Assembly: GCF_006716485.1 (NCBI RefSeq)
Contig: NZ_VFPD01000001.1
Coordinates: forward strand, 1,487,096-1,551,095
Length of the DNA stretch: 64,000 nucleotides
DNA from: Chryseobacterium aquifrigidense
GTDB lineage: Bacteria; Bacteroidota; Bacteroidia; Flavobacteriales; Weeksellaceae
Direction: 5' to 3'
Below are positions 17,679 through 26,524 of the stretch, piece after piece; position 1 is the stretch's first letter, and each line of letters begins with the position of its first letter. The notes beneath the pieces were generated by a model. The model was not told where the DNA came from and searched no databases. It worked only from the letters and a program-made list of their open reading frames with translations. A program made the position numbers and the translations under genes.

Positions 17679-17801
17679 GTGAAAAAGCAGAAAAGTATTG
17701 CCGTTTTGATGACCGTACTCCATATATTTTTGGAAAGGCATTTTTGTAAAGGAAAAAGCAAAACGTCTTCATCAGGAATTAAGAAACGGTCCCTGCTTTA
17801 A
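17679..17801 (+). CDS. Possible 40-residue small protein
   Basis: A GTG-initiated ORF downstream of the consensus promoter encodes MKKQKSIAVLMTVLHIFLER followed by a Lys/Ser-rich basic tail. The N-terminus looks like a signal or membrane segment. It may be a real small gene or the relic of a longer one. The rest of the 17262-18044 gap shows nothing else recognisable. Confidence 0.25.
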   Translation: MKKQKSIAVLMTVLHIFLERHFCKGKSKTSSSGIKKRSLL

Positions 17802-18009
17802 AAAACTGAAAACAAACCTGATATTTTTACCATAGAAATCAAAGAATACAAAATTTCCTGAAGAAAACCTGCATTTCAGATAACAATTTATTTTTAAATC
17901 AAAAAAAGAGTTCTCACTGGTCAATTTCCGGACTGTATTTATTACAGAACGTTAACAGATTTATTGTTAAAATTAATATTACCTCAATGAAATATGGTTG
18001 TAAAAAAAG

Positions 18010-18017
18010 TACATTTG
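18010..18017 (+). promoter_or_regulatory. -7 promoter box of the methyltransferase gene
   Basis: TACATTTG lies 27 bases before the ATG at 18045 and inside a longer upstream in-frame extension (ATG 17994). This argues for the downstream start. Confidence 0.45.
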
Positions 18018-18044
18018 TCTTGTAACTTTAATACAATCAATGAA

Positions 18045-18806
18045 ATGTCAACAGTTCTCAAAACATTTGTAGCTTATCTTAAAAGACCTGCTCTTTATCC
18101 TGAACTGGGCAGAAAAATCATTAAAAATACGGTAAGCAGAAGAAGCCCATTCAAGGGAAAAGCAAAAACCAATTCCTGGGCTGCCTCCATAGCTGTTTCC
18201 CAAAAAGAAGCAGTCGCCAGACTTTTCTCTATGAATACCGATCATTTCAGATCTACCTATGCTGATATCCTGGAGAAAGCCAGTTTAAAAGAAAAAGAAT
18301 GCCCTATTACCATGGGTGGACCTGGCGCTCTGGAGCTTATTTATTATGCCTGCGAATTTACCAAAGCACAACACGTTCTGGAAACAGGTGTGGCTTATGG
18401 ATGGTCTTCCTTAGCGATATTGCTTTCGCTTCAAAAGAGAAATGGCACACTCTATAGTTCAGATATGCCTTATCTTGCTCAGGATGGTGATCAGTATGTG
18501 GGATATGTTGTTCCAGAAAACCTTACAAAATATTGGCAGCTATTCCGTTTTGCAGACAGAGAGTCCTTACCGAAGATTTTTAAAAAAGCTTCCTCTTTTG
18601 ATGTTTTCCACTATGATTCTGATAAAAGTTACCATGGAAGAATGTGGGCTTATCAAAAAATGTATAAAAGATTGAGACCTGGTGCTGTGTTTATTAGTGA
18701 CGATATTGGTGATAATTCTGCTTATCAGGATTTTTGTGCTAAAAAAAATATAGAGACTACTGTGGTAGAATACAACGGAAAATATATCGGTGTTTTTATA
18801 AAATAA
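18045..18806 (+). CDS. Class I SAM-dependent (O-)methyltransferase-like protein
   Basis: From ATG 18045 the protein has 253 residues; an ATG at 17994 would add 17 residues but overlaps the -7 box. The Rossmann-type methyltransferase core is visible: HVLETGVAYGWSSLAIL (motif I, SAM loop), GTLYSSDMPYL (acidic residue after strand 2), FDVFHYDSDKSYHGRMWAYQ (metal/SAM Asp segment of O-methyltransferase type) and RPGAVFISDDIGDNSAYQDF. Such enzymes methylate small molecules or surface sugars; the acceptor is unknown. It stands alone, bounded by a gene-poor gap and a repeat array. Confidence 0.75.
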   Translation: MSTVLKTFVAYLKRPALYPELGRKIIKNTVSRRSPFKGKAKTNSWAASIAVSQKEAVARLFSMNTDHFRSTYADILEKASLKEKECPITMGGPGALELIYYACEFTKAQHVLETGVAYGWSSLAILLSLQKRNGTLYSSDMPYLAQDGDQYVGYVVPENLTKYWQLFRFADRESLPKIFKKASSFDVFHYDSDKSYHGRMWAYQKMYKRLRPGAVFISDDIGDNSAYQDFCAKKNIETTVVEYNGKYIGVFIK

Positions 18807-18841
18807 ATAAAATATCATAAGAACTAGCCATTGATAAATTC

Positions 18842-19970
18842 TTAAACCATTAAGAATAGATAAGTAATTAAGAATATTAAGAGAATATCTAAAGACATTC
18901 TTGAAGCACAACACTTCATTCAAATTTATTTAAATCTTAACTTTACTTAAAGCCTTAAGTCATACTTAATGGTTCAAAAAATAATCTCCCGCTGATCACA
19001 CAGATATCACAAATTATTACTCTAAAAAGATCTGCGTAATCTCCAAAATCTGCGAGAAACCATCCGCTTCATCAGGCAAGTTCACTTGCCCATCCTTTGC
19101 TTCCTCAAAATATAAAATCCTTCATTTCAAAACTTTGCGTTAATAAGATAATTTTAAACCATTAAGAATAGTAAATTATTAAGAACAATCATGAGGAAAT
19201 TATACAGGAGATTCTTCATTACATTGCATTTCATTCAGAATGACATTTTTGAGACAGTCTCAGAAAACACAACGCTTCATTCAAATCTATTTGAATCTTA
19301 ACTTTACTTAAAACCTTAAGTCCGCCTTAATGGTTCAAAAAAATAATCTCCCGCTGATCACACAGATATCACAGATTATTATTCTAAAAAAATCTGCTCA
19401 ATCTCCAAAATCTGCGAGCGACCATCACCCGCTTCATCAGGCAAGTTCACTTGCCCATCCTTTGCTTCCTTAAAATACAAAATCCTTCATTTCAAAACTT
19501 TGCGTTAATAAGATAATTTTAAACCATTAAGAATAGTAAATTATTAAGAACAATCATGAGGAAATTATACAGGAGATTCTTCATTACATTGCATTTCATT
19601 CAGAATGACATTTTTGAGACAGTCTCAGAAAACACAACGCTTCATTCAAATCTATTTGAATCTTAACTTTACTTAAAACCTTAAGTCCGCCTTAATGGTT
19701 CAAAAAATAATCTCCCGCTGATCACACAGATATCACAGATTATTACTCTAAAAAGATCTGCGTAATCTCCAAAATCTGCGAGCGACCATCATCCGCTTCA
19801 TCAGGCAAGTTCACTTGCCCATCCTTTGCTTCCTAAAAATATAAAATCCTTCATTTCAAAACTTTGCGTTTAATTTAATATTAGTAAAATTTCCCGCTGA
19901 TCACACAGATATCACAGATTATTATTCTAAAAAGATCTGCTCAATCTCCAAAATCTGCGAGAAACCATCA
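18842..19970. repeat. Tandem array of a roughly 365-bp non-coding unit (three copies plus partial)
   Basis: Each unit opens with TTAAACCATTAAGAATAG: copy 1 at 18842 (312 bp, shorter and diverged), copy 2 at 19154 (365 bp), copy 3 at 19519 (about 350 bp), then about 80 bp of a fourth from about 19890. Each holds CGCTGATCACACAGATATCA, the 7-bp hairpin GGCAAGTTCACTTGCC and TTTCAAAACTTTGCGT. Copies 2 and 3 are almost identical, pointing to recent duplication. No ORF is shared by the copies. Confidence 0.9.
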
Positions 19971-19976
19971 AAAAAA

Positions 19977-20216
19977 TCATACTGACCCTCCATAATCCAC
20001 TTCCCTTTCCAAAATAATCTGGTTTCTGCTTACCGTAACCAATATTTTATCTCCTGCCTTAAAACCACATTGCTGTACCCACTTCCCTGCTATTCTTATT
20101 TCGGGGAAGTAGACTATTTTACCATACGCTCTTGAAAATGATTTGAGGAAAACCGTAAGGTAACGATTGTTCAGTTCATTATATTTGCTGCTGTTCATTC
20201 TTCTTTTTCTTTTCAT
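19977..20216 (-). CDS. SymE-like type I toxin family protein
   Basis: Starting at ATG 20216 the product is 79 residues (an upstream ATG at 20264 would add 16). The C-terminal half has the SymE/AbrB-like pattern: YFPEIRIAGKWVQQCGFKAG followed by DKILVTVSRNQIIL. SymE proteins are small SOS-linked toxins resembling MazE/AbrB folds, in E. coli controlled by an antisense RNA. In Bacteroidota the family is often found in accessory regions. Here it is divergent from an HTH gene and ATPase gene and directly abuts the repeat array. No antisense RNA was identified; antitoxin partnership with the HTH protein is only a possibility. Confidence 0.7.
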   Translation of the reverse strand: MKRKRRMNSSKYNELNNRYLTVFLKSFSRAYGKIVYFPEIRIAGKWVQQCGFKAGDKILVTVSRNQIILEREVDYGGSV

Positions 20217-20273
20217 ATGTGTTATTTTTCTACAAATGAAGGGATAATAAGAAGGATAAACCATCTCAGGAAA

Positions 20274-20304
20274 GGATATTTTATTCTGAAAGAGGGATAT
20301 TTTA
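20274..20304. promoter_or_regulatory. Direct repeats GGATATTTTA in the SymE/HTH divergent promoter region
   Basis: GGATATTTTA occurs at 20274-20283 and 20295-20304, 21 bases apart (two helical turns), midway between the divergent genes. This is a plausible operator for the adjacent HTH protein. Confidence 0.4.
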
Positions 20305-20353
20305 GAATAGTATTTATTTTAAAACAGCGCTTTATTTTTTTGATCTAAAGCTT

Positions 20354-20361
20354 TATATTTG
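20354..20361 (+). promoter_or_regulatory. -7 promoter box of the HTH-ATPase operon
   Basis: TATATTTG ends five bases before ATG 20367. The transcript would be leaderless for that start, or the internal ATG at 20382 is used. Confidence 0.5.
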
Positions 20362-20366
20362 TTATT

Positions 20367-20774
20367 ATGAGTTACACAGATATGCAAAATAAAAAAATAC
20401 ACCAAGGTAGAAATATAAAGCGTTTCCGCGAAATGCTGGGAATCAAACAGGAAGCATTGGCTTTTGAACTGGGCGACGACTGGAACCAGAAGAAAATCTC
20501 CCTTTTAGAACAAAAAGAAACCGTAGAATCTGATATTCTAGCGCAGGTAGCCCAGATTTTGAAAGTTCCCACAGAAGCGATTGAGAATTTTGATGAGGAG
20601 CAGGCGGTGAATATTATTTCTAATACGTTCACAAGCAATGATACATCAACTTTAAATGCTATAAATGTACAACCCACTTTCAACCCTCTTGATAAAATGG
20701 TTGAGCTTTATGAGCGTATGCTTCAGCAGCAGAGGGAAATGATTGAGAAGTTGGAGAGATTGATTGAGAAATAA
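20367..20774 (+). CDS. XRE-type helix-turn-helix regulator
   Basis: The 135-residue protein (130 if ATG 20382 is used, which the -7 box position favours) has an HTH domain at residues about 12-68: GRNIKRFREMLGIKQEALAF, then QKKISLLEQKETVE. Its C-terminal helix (PLDKMVELYERMLQQQREMI) is a likely coiled coil for dimerisation. It lies 25 bases upstream of the ATPase gene on the same strand and shares a promoter region with the divergent SymE-like gene. Its likely role is control of this small module. Confidence 0.8.
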   Translation: MSYTDMQNKKIHQGRNIKRFREMLGIKQEALAFELGDDWNQKKISLLEQKETVESDILAQVAQILKVPTEAIENFDEEQAVNIISNTFTSNDTSTLNAINVQPTFNPLDKMVELYERMLQQQREMIEKLERLIEK

Positions 20775-20799
20775 AGTAAGCTAAAAGATTATAAAATAG

Positions 20800-22866
20800 A
20801 TGTCAAATACTCTTAATAAAATGAATTCTGTAACTGAAAAGATTACAACCAATACTAGGGTTATTAAAAACTTATTAACAAAATATGGTGATACATTTAA
20901 AGCTTTTAAAGAATTAATAAATAATTCTATACAAGCTGGTTCAAAGAATATTTTTATCACCATAGATTATACAAACTCTTTAACTGTTAAATCAGGTATT
21001 GAGAAAATTGTTATTGAAGACGATGGCCATGGTGTTCCTTACTCAGAATTTAAAAAAAGAGTGCTCCAAATTGCAACTAATGTCAAAGAAAGAGGCCAGG
21101 GAATTGGACGTTTTAGTTCATTCCAAATTGGTGAATTAATGAAAATTGAAACTGTTGCTTTTGATAGATCAAATAAACAATATAGTAAAACTGTTTTTGG
21201 AATTGACACTACAGATTTAGAGGATATAGAACTTGAAAAAACCGATGTAAAGGTTGATTATCAATATTTTTCTGAAAAAAAAGTACCTACTTATTATAAA
21301 GTTGAAATTGAAAACTTACATCATAATAGCCCAACACGAGCTCCAAAAAAGAATTTAATAATAGAAGATTTTAAGCAAGAATATATTGCTCAAACCATTT
21401 TTGAGAATTACCCTTTTGAAATTTTCAATGACAAAATTAATTTTTATATCAATGGTCAAAAATTGAATAAATCTCATTTTGTTATTGGAGAGCCAAATTA
21501 TAAAAAAGTTGACTATACAAATAAAAACGGAAAAATTTATGATCTAAACTTTTACTTCTATAATGTCAAAACATCATTAAATAAAGTTAAAGTATTTCTA
21601 CAGGCTGAAAATGCTGGAATAAAATCTGTTGCCCATGAATTTACATATTCATCAGATTGGTATACTCATGATTTAGGAACTTGGTTTGTATATATTGATT
21701 CTGATTTATTTGACCAAGATTTGTTCAGAAATATAGATATTGAATCTTTAGGTGAAGAAGAGACCAAAAATTTAAAAATTTGTATAAAAGATACAATAAA
21801 TGATTTTTTCAAAACAAGAAATAAAAGGTTTGAAAAGTTTGTAAGTACCTTGGAAAAAGATAAATACTATCCATATAAAGATGAAAAACCTGCTACAGAT
21901 TCTCAAGAAATTGTCTTCAAAAAAATAGCATATTTAATTGAGGATAAGCATAATATTATTGAAAAAGATGATAAAATAAGGACTTTTCTTTTTCCTCTTT
22001 TAGATAAAGCTATTAGTGATGGTAATATTGAATATATCTTTAATAAGGTGCTTAATTTATCTAACGAAAACATAGAAAAATTTCATACCCTTTTACAAAA
22101 GACTGATTTAGAAAATGTTGTACATTTTGCAAGTCAGGTTGCTGATAAGACAGAATTTCTAAACTTTCTACACGAGCTCGTTTATGGTAAGATTTCAGCT
22201 CATTTAAAAGAACGTAGTCAACTTCATAAAATTGTAGAAAATGAATTGTGGTTGTTTGGTGAGAATTATAATAATACCCCGCATGTATGGTCGGATAAAA
22301 AAATAGGTAATATTTTAGAAGAGCTAGCTACTAAATATTTACATTATGAACCAACAGTTGAAGATAACAATATTATAGAAGAAACTGAAGGATTGGATAA
22401 TATAACAGATTTATTTTTTCTTAATGAAAAAATAAATGACAATGAAGAACGAGAAATAATGGTAGTTGAATTAAAATCTCCTAAATGTGCTATAGGGAAA
22501 AAAGAACTTAATCAAATCGATACCTATGCATTTACAATAGAAGATTACCCTGTATTACCTACTGAGAAAGTAAAGTATAAATTATATCTAGTTTCTTCAA
22601 GATTAAATAAATATGCCAAGTCACAAGTGAAGTCCAGAAGGGATAGCTATCCAAATCAACCTTTTCTATATGATAAGAAAAAAGACAAAAACATTGAGGT
22701 ATATGTAATGGAATGGTCGGAAATAATAGAATTAAACAAAAGGAAATTAAACTATTTATCTAACCAACTAAATATAAAAGATAAATCTGTTAAGGATAAA
22801 TTTGAGAATGAATATTCTGCATTGATAGACGAAAAAATAAGTGCTCAATTACGACAAATAAAATAA
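20800..22866 (+). CDS. GHKL-type ATPase with C-terminal PD-(D/E)XK-like nuclease domain
   Basis: The 688-residue protein (681 if ATG 20821 is used) has an N-terminal Hsp90/MutL-like ATP-binding domain: N-box with Glu38 and Asn41/42 (FKELINNSIQAG), DDGHG at 74-78, and RGQGIGRFSS at 98-107. The middle, about 180-480, is unassigned and helical toward its end. The C-terminal region shows ITDLFF (Asp537), VVELKSP (Glu557-x-Lys559) and NQIDTYAF (Gln572), the layout of a PD-(D/E)XK nuclease. Nuclease-bearing GHKL ATPases occur in anti-phage systems, so a defence role is inferred; I do not match it to a named system. Its composition is clearly more A+T-rich than the neighbouring protease gene, suggesting transfer. 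Confidence 0.72.
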   Translation: MSNTLNKMNSVTEKITTNTRVIKNLLTKYGDTFKAFKELINNSIQAGSKNIFITIDYTNSLTVKSGIEKIVIEDDGHGVPYSEFKKRVLQIATNVKERGQGIGRFSSFQIGELMKIETVAFDRSNKQYSKTVFGIDTTDLEDIELEKTDVKVDYQYFSEKKVPTYYKVEIENLHHNSPTRAPKKNLIIEDFKQEYIAQTIFENYPFEIFNDKINFYINGQKLNKSHFVIGEPNYKKVDYTNKNGKIYDLNFYFYNVKTSLNKVKVFLQAENAGIKSVAHEFTYSSDWYTHDLGTWFVYIDSDLFDQDLFRNIDIESLGEEETKNLKICIKDTINDFFKTRNKRFEKFVSTLEKDKYYPYKDEKPATDSQEIVFKKIAYLIEDKHNIIEKDDKIRTFLFPLLDKAISDGNIEYIFNKVLNLSNENIEKFHTLLQKTDLENVVHFASQVADKTEFLNFLHELVYGKISAHLKERSQLHKIVENELWLFGENYNNTPHVWSDKKIGNILEELATKYLHYEPTVEDNNIIEETEGLDNITDLFFLNEKINDNEEREIMVVELKSPKCAIGKKELNQIDTYAFTIEDYPVLPTEKVKYKLYLVSSRLNKYAKSQVKSRRDSYPNQPFLYDKKKDKNIEVYVMEWSEIIELNKRKLNYLSNQLNIKDKSVKDKFENEYSALIDEKISAQLRQIK

Positions 22867-23180
22867 GTATTATTATATCATCCATATTTGGATGATATTT
22901 TACTTTATAATATCTCCGCTAAAAAATAAAACTGAAGAATTAATAAATACAAATTCTTCTAGATTAATACTATGACAATCTAACTCTCCAAACCTTAAAC
23001 TTATCTTAAAATCCTCCTTCCCAACTACTTATTATCAATATTTTTCATACATTCACATGATTTTATAAAAGTACATTGAAAACTCTTGTTTACTGCTATT
23101 TTCAATCATTAAATTGAAAAAAAGATCAATTAATGACAACAAAACAAAGATAGTTTTCAATTAAAAGCACAATCAGAGAT
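22867..23180. other. Intergenic region before the protease gene
   Basis: Apart from the terminator hairpin, the stretch is A+T-rich with no ORF and no consensus -7 box that I can see. Confidence 0.4.
22875..22898 (+). terminator. Terminator hairpin of the ATPase gene
   Basis: A perfect 10-bp stem (ATATCATCCA with TGGATGATAT, loop TATT), nine bases after the stop codon, is followed by TTTA. Confidence 0.6.
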
Positions 23181-25295
23181 ATGTTGAAAAATTTTAGAAC
23201 CGTTCGTTTATTACTTCTTCTTCCGCTTACATTTTTCGTGTTCGGTTTCCGTCCTCCTCTCAATGAAGAAGAAAAGAGGCAGATCATCATGATCAATACA
23301 AAGAATATTTTGTCTTATCTGCATTACAGCCCCAAACCTATTAATGATGCGTATTCAAAAGAAGTGTATAAGCAGTATTTTGAATCAATAGATCCTACAA
23401 AAACCTATTTCCTGCAATCTGATATGGATGAGTTTCGTAAATATGAAACCAAACTGGATGATTATCTGAACACCGGAGATTTGACTTTTTATAAACTGAC
23501 AGTCGATAAATTGTATCAAAGGATTGATGAAATTGATAAAATGACTAAAGATATCTTCAGCAAGCCCATCAATCTCCAAGAGGATGAAATATTAACATTG
23601 GAACCCAAACTAAAAAATGCACCTGCCAACAAGCAGCAGCAATATAATGAATGGAGGAAATATGTGAAATACAATATTCTCCAGGAAATAGAATCCCTGA
23701 ACAGGAAAAGCGAAGAAAAAAAGAAGGATGATTCTACCAATAAAGATAACAACAGCAAGCCCGAAGTACTGAGCCAGGATGAAAAGGTAAAAAAAGCGAC
23801 AGAAAATGTGAAAGATCTTCTGGAAGAAAAATTTATCAGATTCAGGAAAAGACAAAAAATGGATTGGTTTACCGTCTATATGAATGCTTATACTCATATT
23901 TTTGATCCACATACTAATTATTATTCGCCGCAGGGAAAGAAAGATTTTGATATGGACTTTAAAGGAAAGATCATCGGGATAGGTGCAGTCATCCAGGAAA
24001 AGAAAGGAAACCTTTATATCGGTACATTATCCATTGGGGCTCCGGCATGGAAGACCAAGCAGCTGACGGAAGGTGATAAAATTTTAAAAATAAAATCTAC
24101 TCCCGATACTGATGCTGTAAATGTTGTGGATATGCTTTCCAGCGAAGCCATCAAATTAATCAGAGGTGAAAAAGGGATTCCAATTACTTTAACGGTACAG
24201 AAAAAAGACGGAACGATTCAGGACGTAACCATGAACCGTGAAGAAATATCGATTGAAGATACTTTTGCTAAAAGTATTATCGTAAATGCATCTGGTAAAA
24301 AATACGGATTGATCAATTTACCCAAGTTCAATGCTGATTTTGAAGATAAAGACGGAAGAAATGCTTCTGATGATATTAAAAAAGAAATCATCAAACTTAA
24401 AGAACAAAATATCCAGGGAATTGTTCTGGATCTCAGAGGCAATTCCGGAGGTTCTTTAACGGAAGTTGGTGATATTATGGGACTTTTCATGGATGCGGGT
24501 CCGTATGTGCAGGTGAAGGATGGAAATGGAAAGATTACCACGTTAAAAAATAAAAATGAAGCGCCCATCTGGAACGGTCCGCTTGTGATTTTACAAAATG
24601 AATTATCCGCTTCTGCAGCAGAAATTTTGGCTGGCGTAATGCAGGATTACGGAAGAGCAGTTATTATGGGATCGCCTGTATCCTATGGAAAAGGAACCGT
24701 ACAGGTATTTGTAGATTTGAACAGGTTTTTAAATACTGAAGAAGATTTCGGTTCGGTAAAACTAACTATTCAGAAATATTACAGAATCACTGGAGAGTCT
24801 ACCCAGAGAAAAGGCGTAAGCTCAGATATCCAGATGAAAGATATCTTTTCTTATGCAGACATTGGTGAAAAATATGATGACTATGCATTAGCGTGGGATA
24901 AAATACCGGGAACGAGCTTCAACAGGCAAAACTTCCTCAATATTCAGGCTTTGCAGAAAGTAAGTGCAGAGCGAATTGCTAAAAATGATAATTATAAACT
25001 GTTACTGGAGTACGCTCAATGGAAAGAAAATCTGGGGAAAGAAAAAACAGTGCCTTTGAGCATTGAGAAATACAGCGACCTTATGAAGCAGAGAAAAACT
25101 CAGGATGATAAATTTAAAGTTTTAAAAACATTCGAAAGCGGTCTTACATTCACTATGTATCCTAAGGATATTGAAAGAGAGAAAAGCGATGCAGCATTCA
25201 AAAACAAATCTGAGGTATGGGTTAAAAATCTTCAAAAAGATCTGTATCTGAAGGAAGCCATCAATATAGTTGAAGATTGGGAAATAAGATCTTAA
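23181..25295 (+). CDS. prc: Carboxy-terminal processing protease (Prc/Tsp, S41A)
   Basis: The 704-residue protein has an N-terminal signal or anchor segment (LLLLLPLTFFVFGF), a long helical Tsp N-terminal domain, a PDZ domain at about 250-345 and the S41 catalytic domain at about 370-545. Ser478 in LSASAAEIL and Lys504 in SYGKGTVQ form the expected Ser/Lys dyad. A C-terminal DUF3340-like helical region follows. Size and order are those of periplasmic tail-specific proteases that trim or degrade envelope proteins and peptidoglycan hydrolases. It is a one-gene unit with a terminator; it looks like ordinary core genome at the right edge of the accessory module. Confidence 0.93.
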   Translation: MLKNFRTVRLLLLLPLTFFVFGFRPPLNEEEKRQIIMINTKNILSYLHYSPKPINDAYSKEVYKQYFESIDPTKTYFLQSDMDEFRKYETKLDDYLNTGDLTFYKLTVDKLYQRIDEIDKMTKDIFSKPINLQEDEILTLEPKLKNAPANKQQQYNEWRKYVKYNILQEIESLNRKSEEKKKDDSTNKDNNSKPEVLSQDEKVKKATENVKDLLEEKFIRFRKRQKMDWFTVYMNAYTHIFDPHTNYYSPQGKKDFDMDFKGKIIGIGAVIQEKKGNLYIGTLSIGAPAWKTKQLTEGDKILKIKSTPDTDAVNVVDMLSSEAIKLIRGEKGIPITLTVQKKDGTIQDVTMNREEISIEDTFAKSIIVNASGKKYGLINLPKFNADFEDKDGRNASDDIKKEIIKLKEQNIQGIVLDLRGNSGGSLTEVGDIMGLFMDAGPYVQVKDGNGKITTLKNKNEAPIWNGPLVILQNELSASAAEILAGVMQDYGRAVIMGSPVSYGKGTVQVFVDLNRFLNTEEDFGSVKLTIQKYYRITGESTQRKGVSSDIQMKDIFSYADIGEKYDDYALAWDKIPGTSFNRQNFLNIQALQKVSAERIAKNDNYKLLLEYAQWKENLGKEKTVPLSIEKYSDLMKQRKTQDDKFKVLKTFESGLTFTMYPKDIEREKSDAAFKNKSEVWVKNLQKDLYLKEAINIVEDWEIRS

Positions 25296-25326
25296 GCATA
25301 TTTCTTTATTCGAAAGTTAAAAATTC

Positions 25327-25367
25327 AAAGCTCAATAGTGTATTTCCTTACATTTTTGAGCTTTTTT
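25327..25367 (+). terminator. Terminator of the protease gene
   Basis: AAAGCTCAA (25327-25335) pairs with TTGAGCTTT (25356-25364) and runs into a T-tract. Confidence 0.65.
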
Positions 25368-25397
25368 TCATTACAGTCAAAAATTTTGCATAAAATA

Positions 25398-25444
25398 TTT
25401 GTGTAGCTAAATAACTACACATATATTTGTAGTCAAATAACTAC
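25398..25444 (+). promoter_or_regulatory. ArsR-family promoter with two operator palindromes
   Basis: TTTG (25398-25401) and TATATTTG (25422-25429), 20 bp apart, form the promoter. Two near-identical palindromes, GTAGCTAAATAACTAC (25403-25418) and GTAGTCAAATAACTAC (25429-25444), sit between the boxes and over the predicted start of transcription. This is the layout of an autorepressed ArsR promoter. Confidence 0.75.
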
Positions 25445-25447
25445 ACG

Positions 25448-25774
25448 ATGAATTTAAGAAGAGATGTATTTCAGGCGATAGCAGATCCTACAAGACGATC
25501 TATATTGATGTTGGTGGCAGCACAGTCCATGACAGCAGGAGCCATTGCCTCCAATTTTGATACGGCAAGACCTACCGTTTCAAAACATCTCCAGATTCTT
25601 ACAGAATGTGAACTGCTGAGATCTGAACAAAACGGAAGAGAAATTATTTATCACCTAAATCCCAATAAAATGAAAGAAATAGCCGATTTTATAGAACCCT
25701 TCCGCAAAATGTGGGACGAAAGGTTCAACAAACTGGAAGATGTGATGAAAGCGTATCAGAATAAAAATACGTGA
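25448..25774 (+). CDS. ArsR-type winged-helix repressor
   Basis: The 108-residue protein is a winged [43 protein letters not shown], and wing residues [11 protein letters not shown]. No metal-binding ELCVCDL motif is present, so it belongs to the non-metal ArsR branch that typically sits beside SRPBCC/AHSA1 genes, as here (26002). The palindromic pair in its promoter suggests autoregulation. The first codon lies only four bases after the second palindrome, so the transcript has a very short leader. Confidence 0.9.
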   Translation: MNLRRDVFQAIADPTRRSILMLVAAQSMTAGAIASNFDTARPTVSKHLQILTECELLRSEQNGREIIYHLNPNKMKEIADFIEPFRKMWDERFNKLEDVMKAYQNKNT

Positions 25775-25908
25775 TGCGAAGTGCGGGATACGTGTTTCGG
25801 GGTATTAGGTTTTAGGGGTTCAAAGTTTCAAGATAGATTGGATAAATGAATTGCAATTTAAAATCTACAATAACTCGAATTTCTTACCTCGAACCTTGTA
25901 AACACAAA

Positions 25909-25993
25909 AACCCGGATCCCGCATCCCGAACCCTCAAACTCTCCTACTCTAAAACAAAATAACCCGGATCTCGAATCCCGAAACCCTAAAACA
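25909..25993. repeat. Low-complexity CCCGGATCCCG-type intergenic repeats
   Basis: Variants of ACCCGGATCCCGCATCCCG and CCTCAAACTCTCCTACTCT alternate. The same word set recurs at 26525-26655. They are non-coding and interrupt the ArsR-SRPBCC-YdeI gene group. Confidence 0.6.
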
Positions 25994-26001
25994 CCAATAT
26001 C

Positions 26002-26466
26002 ATGGAACTTAAAACAAAAATTCAGGCAGAAGACGGCCGACAGGAAATCTTCATCATCAGAGAATTTGATCTTCCTGTAGAACTGCTTTTCAAAGCGTAT
26101 ACAGAAGCAGAACTTTTTGAACAATGGATGGGAACGAAAGTAACAAAATTCGAAAACAAACAACATGGTAGCTACCGGTTCGAAACGGCAAATCCTCATG
26201 GAGACGTAGTTTTCAGCGCCAATGGAACTATTCATGATATTGTTCAGAATGAGAAAATTATAAGAACTTTCCAGATGGAAAATACTCCTTTTCCGGCTCA
26301 GATTGAGTTCTTAACATTTGAAAAGATAACGGACACTACCAGCAAGATTACCATTCAAACCATTTATAAATCTGTAGATTTCAGAGATCAGCACCTGAAA
26401 ATGCCATTCGCACAGGGGATCAATATGGCGCATAATCGTTTGCAGGAGATATTAGGTAGCATGTAG
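26002..26466 (+). CDS. SRPBCC (AHSA1-like, START-fold) protein
   Basis: The 154-residue cytoplasmic protein matches the activator-of-Hsp90-like SRPBCC family: EIFIIREFDLPVELLFKAYT at the start, LFEQWMGTKVTKFENKQHGS, then FHDIV/IRTFQMENTPFP strands, and a C-terminal helix (HLKMPFAQGINMAHNRLQEI). Such proteins bind hydrophobic ligands in a helix-grip fold. Genes of this family are typically paired with ArsR regulators, as with the gene 227 bases upstream. The ligand is unknown. Confidence 0.85.
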   Translation: MELKTKIQAEDGRQEIFIIREFDLPVELLFKAYTEAELFEQWMGTKVTKFENKQHGSYRFETANPHGDVVFSANGTIHDIVQNEKIIRTFQMENTPFPAQIEFLTFEKITDTTSKITIQTIYKSVDFRDQHLKMPFAQGINMAHNRLQEILGSM

Positions 26467-26524
26467 CGATGATTGATAATAGACAAAGAGATGAGAGACG
26501 ATACGAGTTTCGAGGTGCGAGGTG

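Noticed and set aside
18842..19970. CRISPR array
   Set aside because: Units are about 365 bp with no short regular repeat and spacer alternation, and there are no cas genes nearby.
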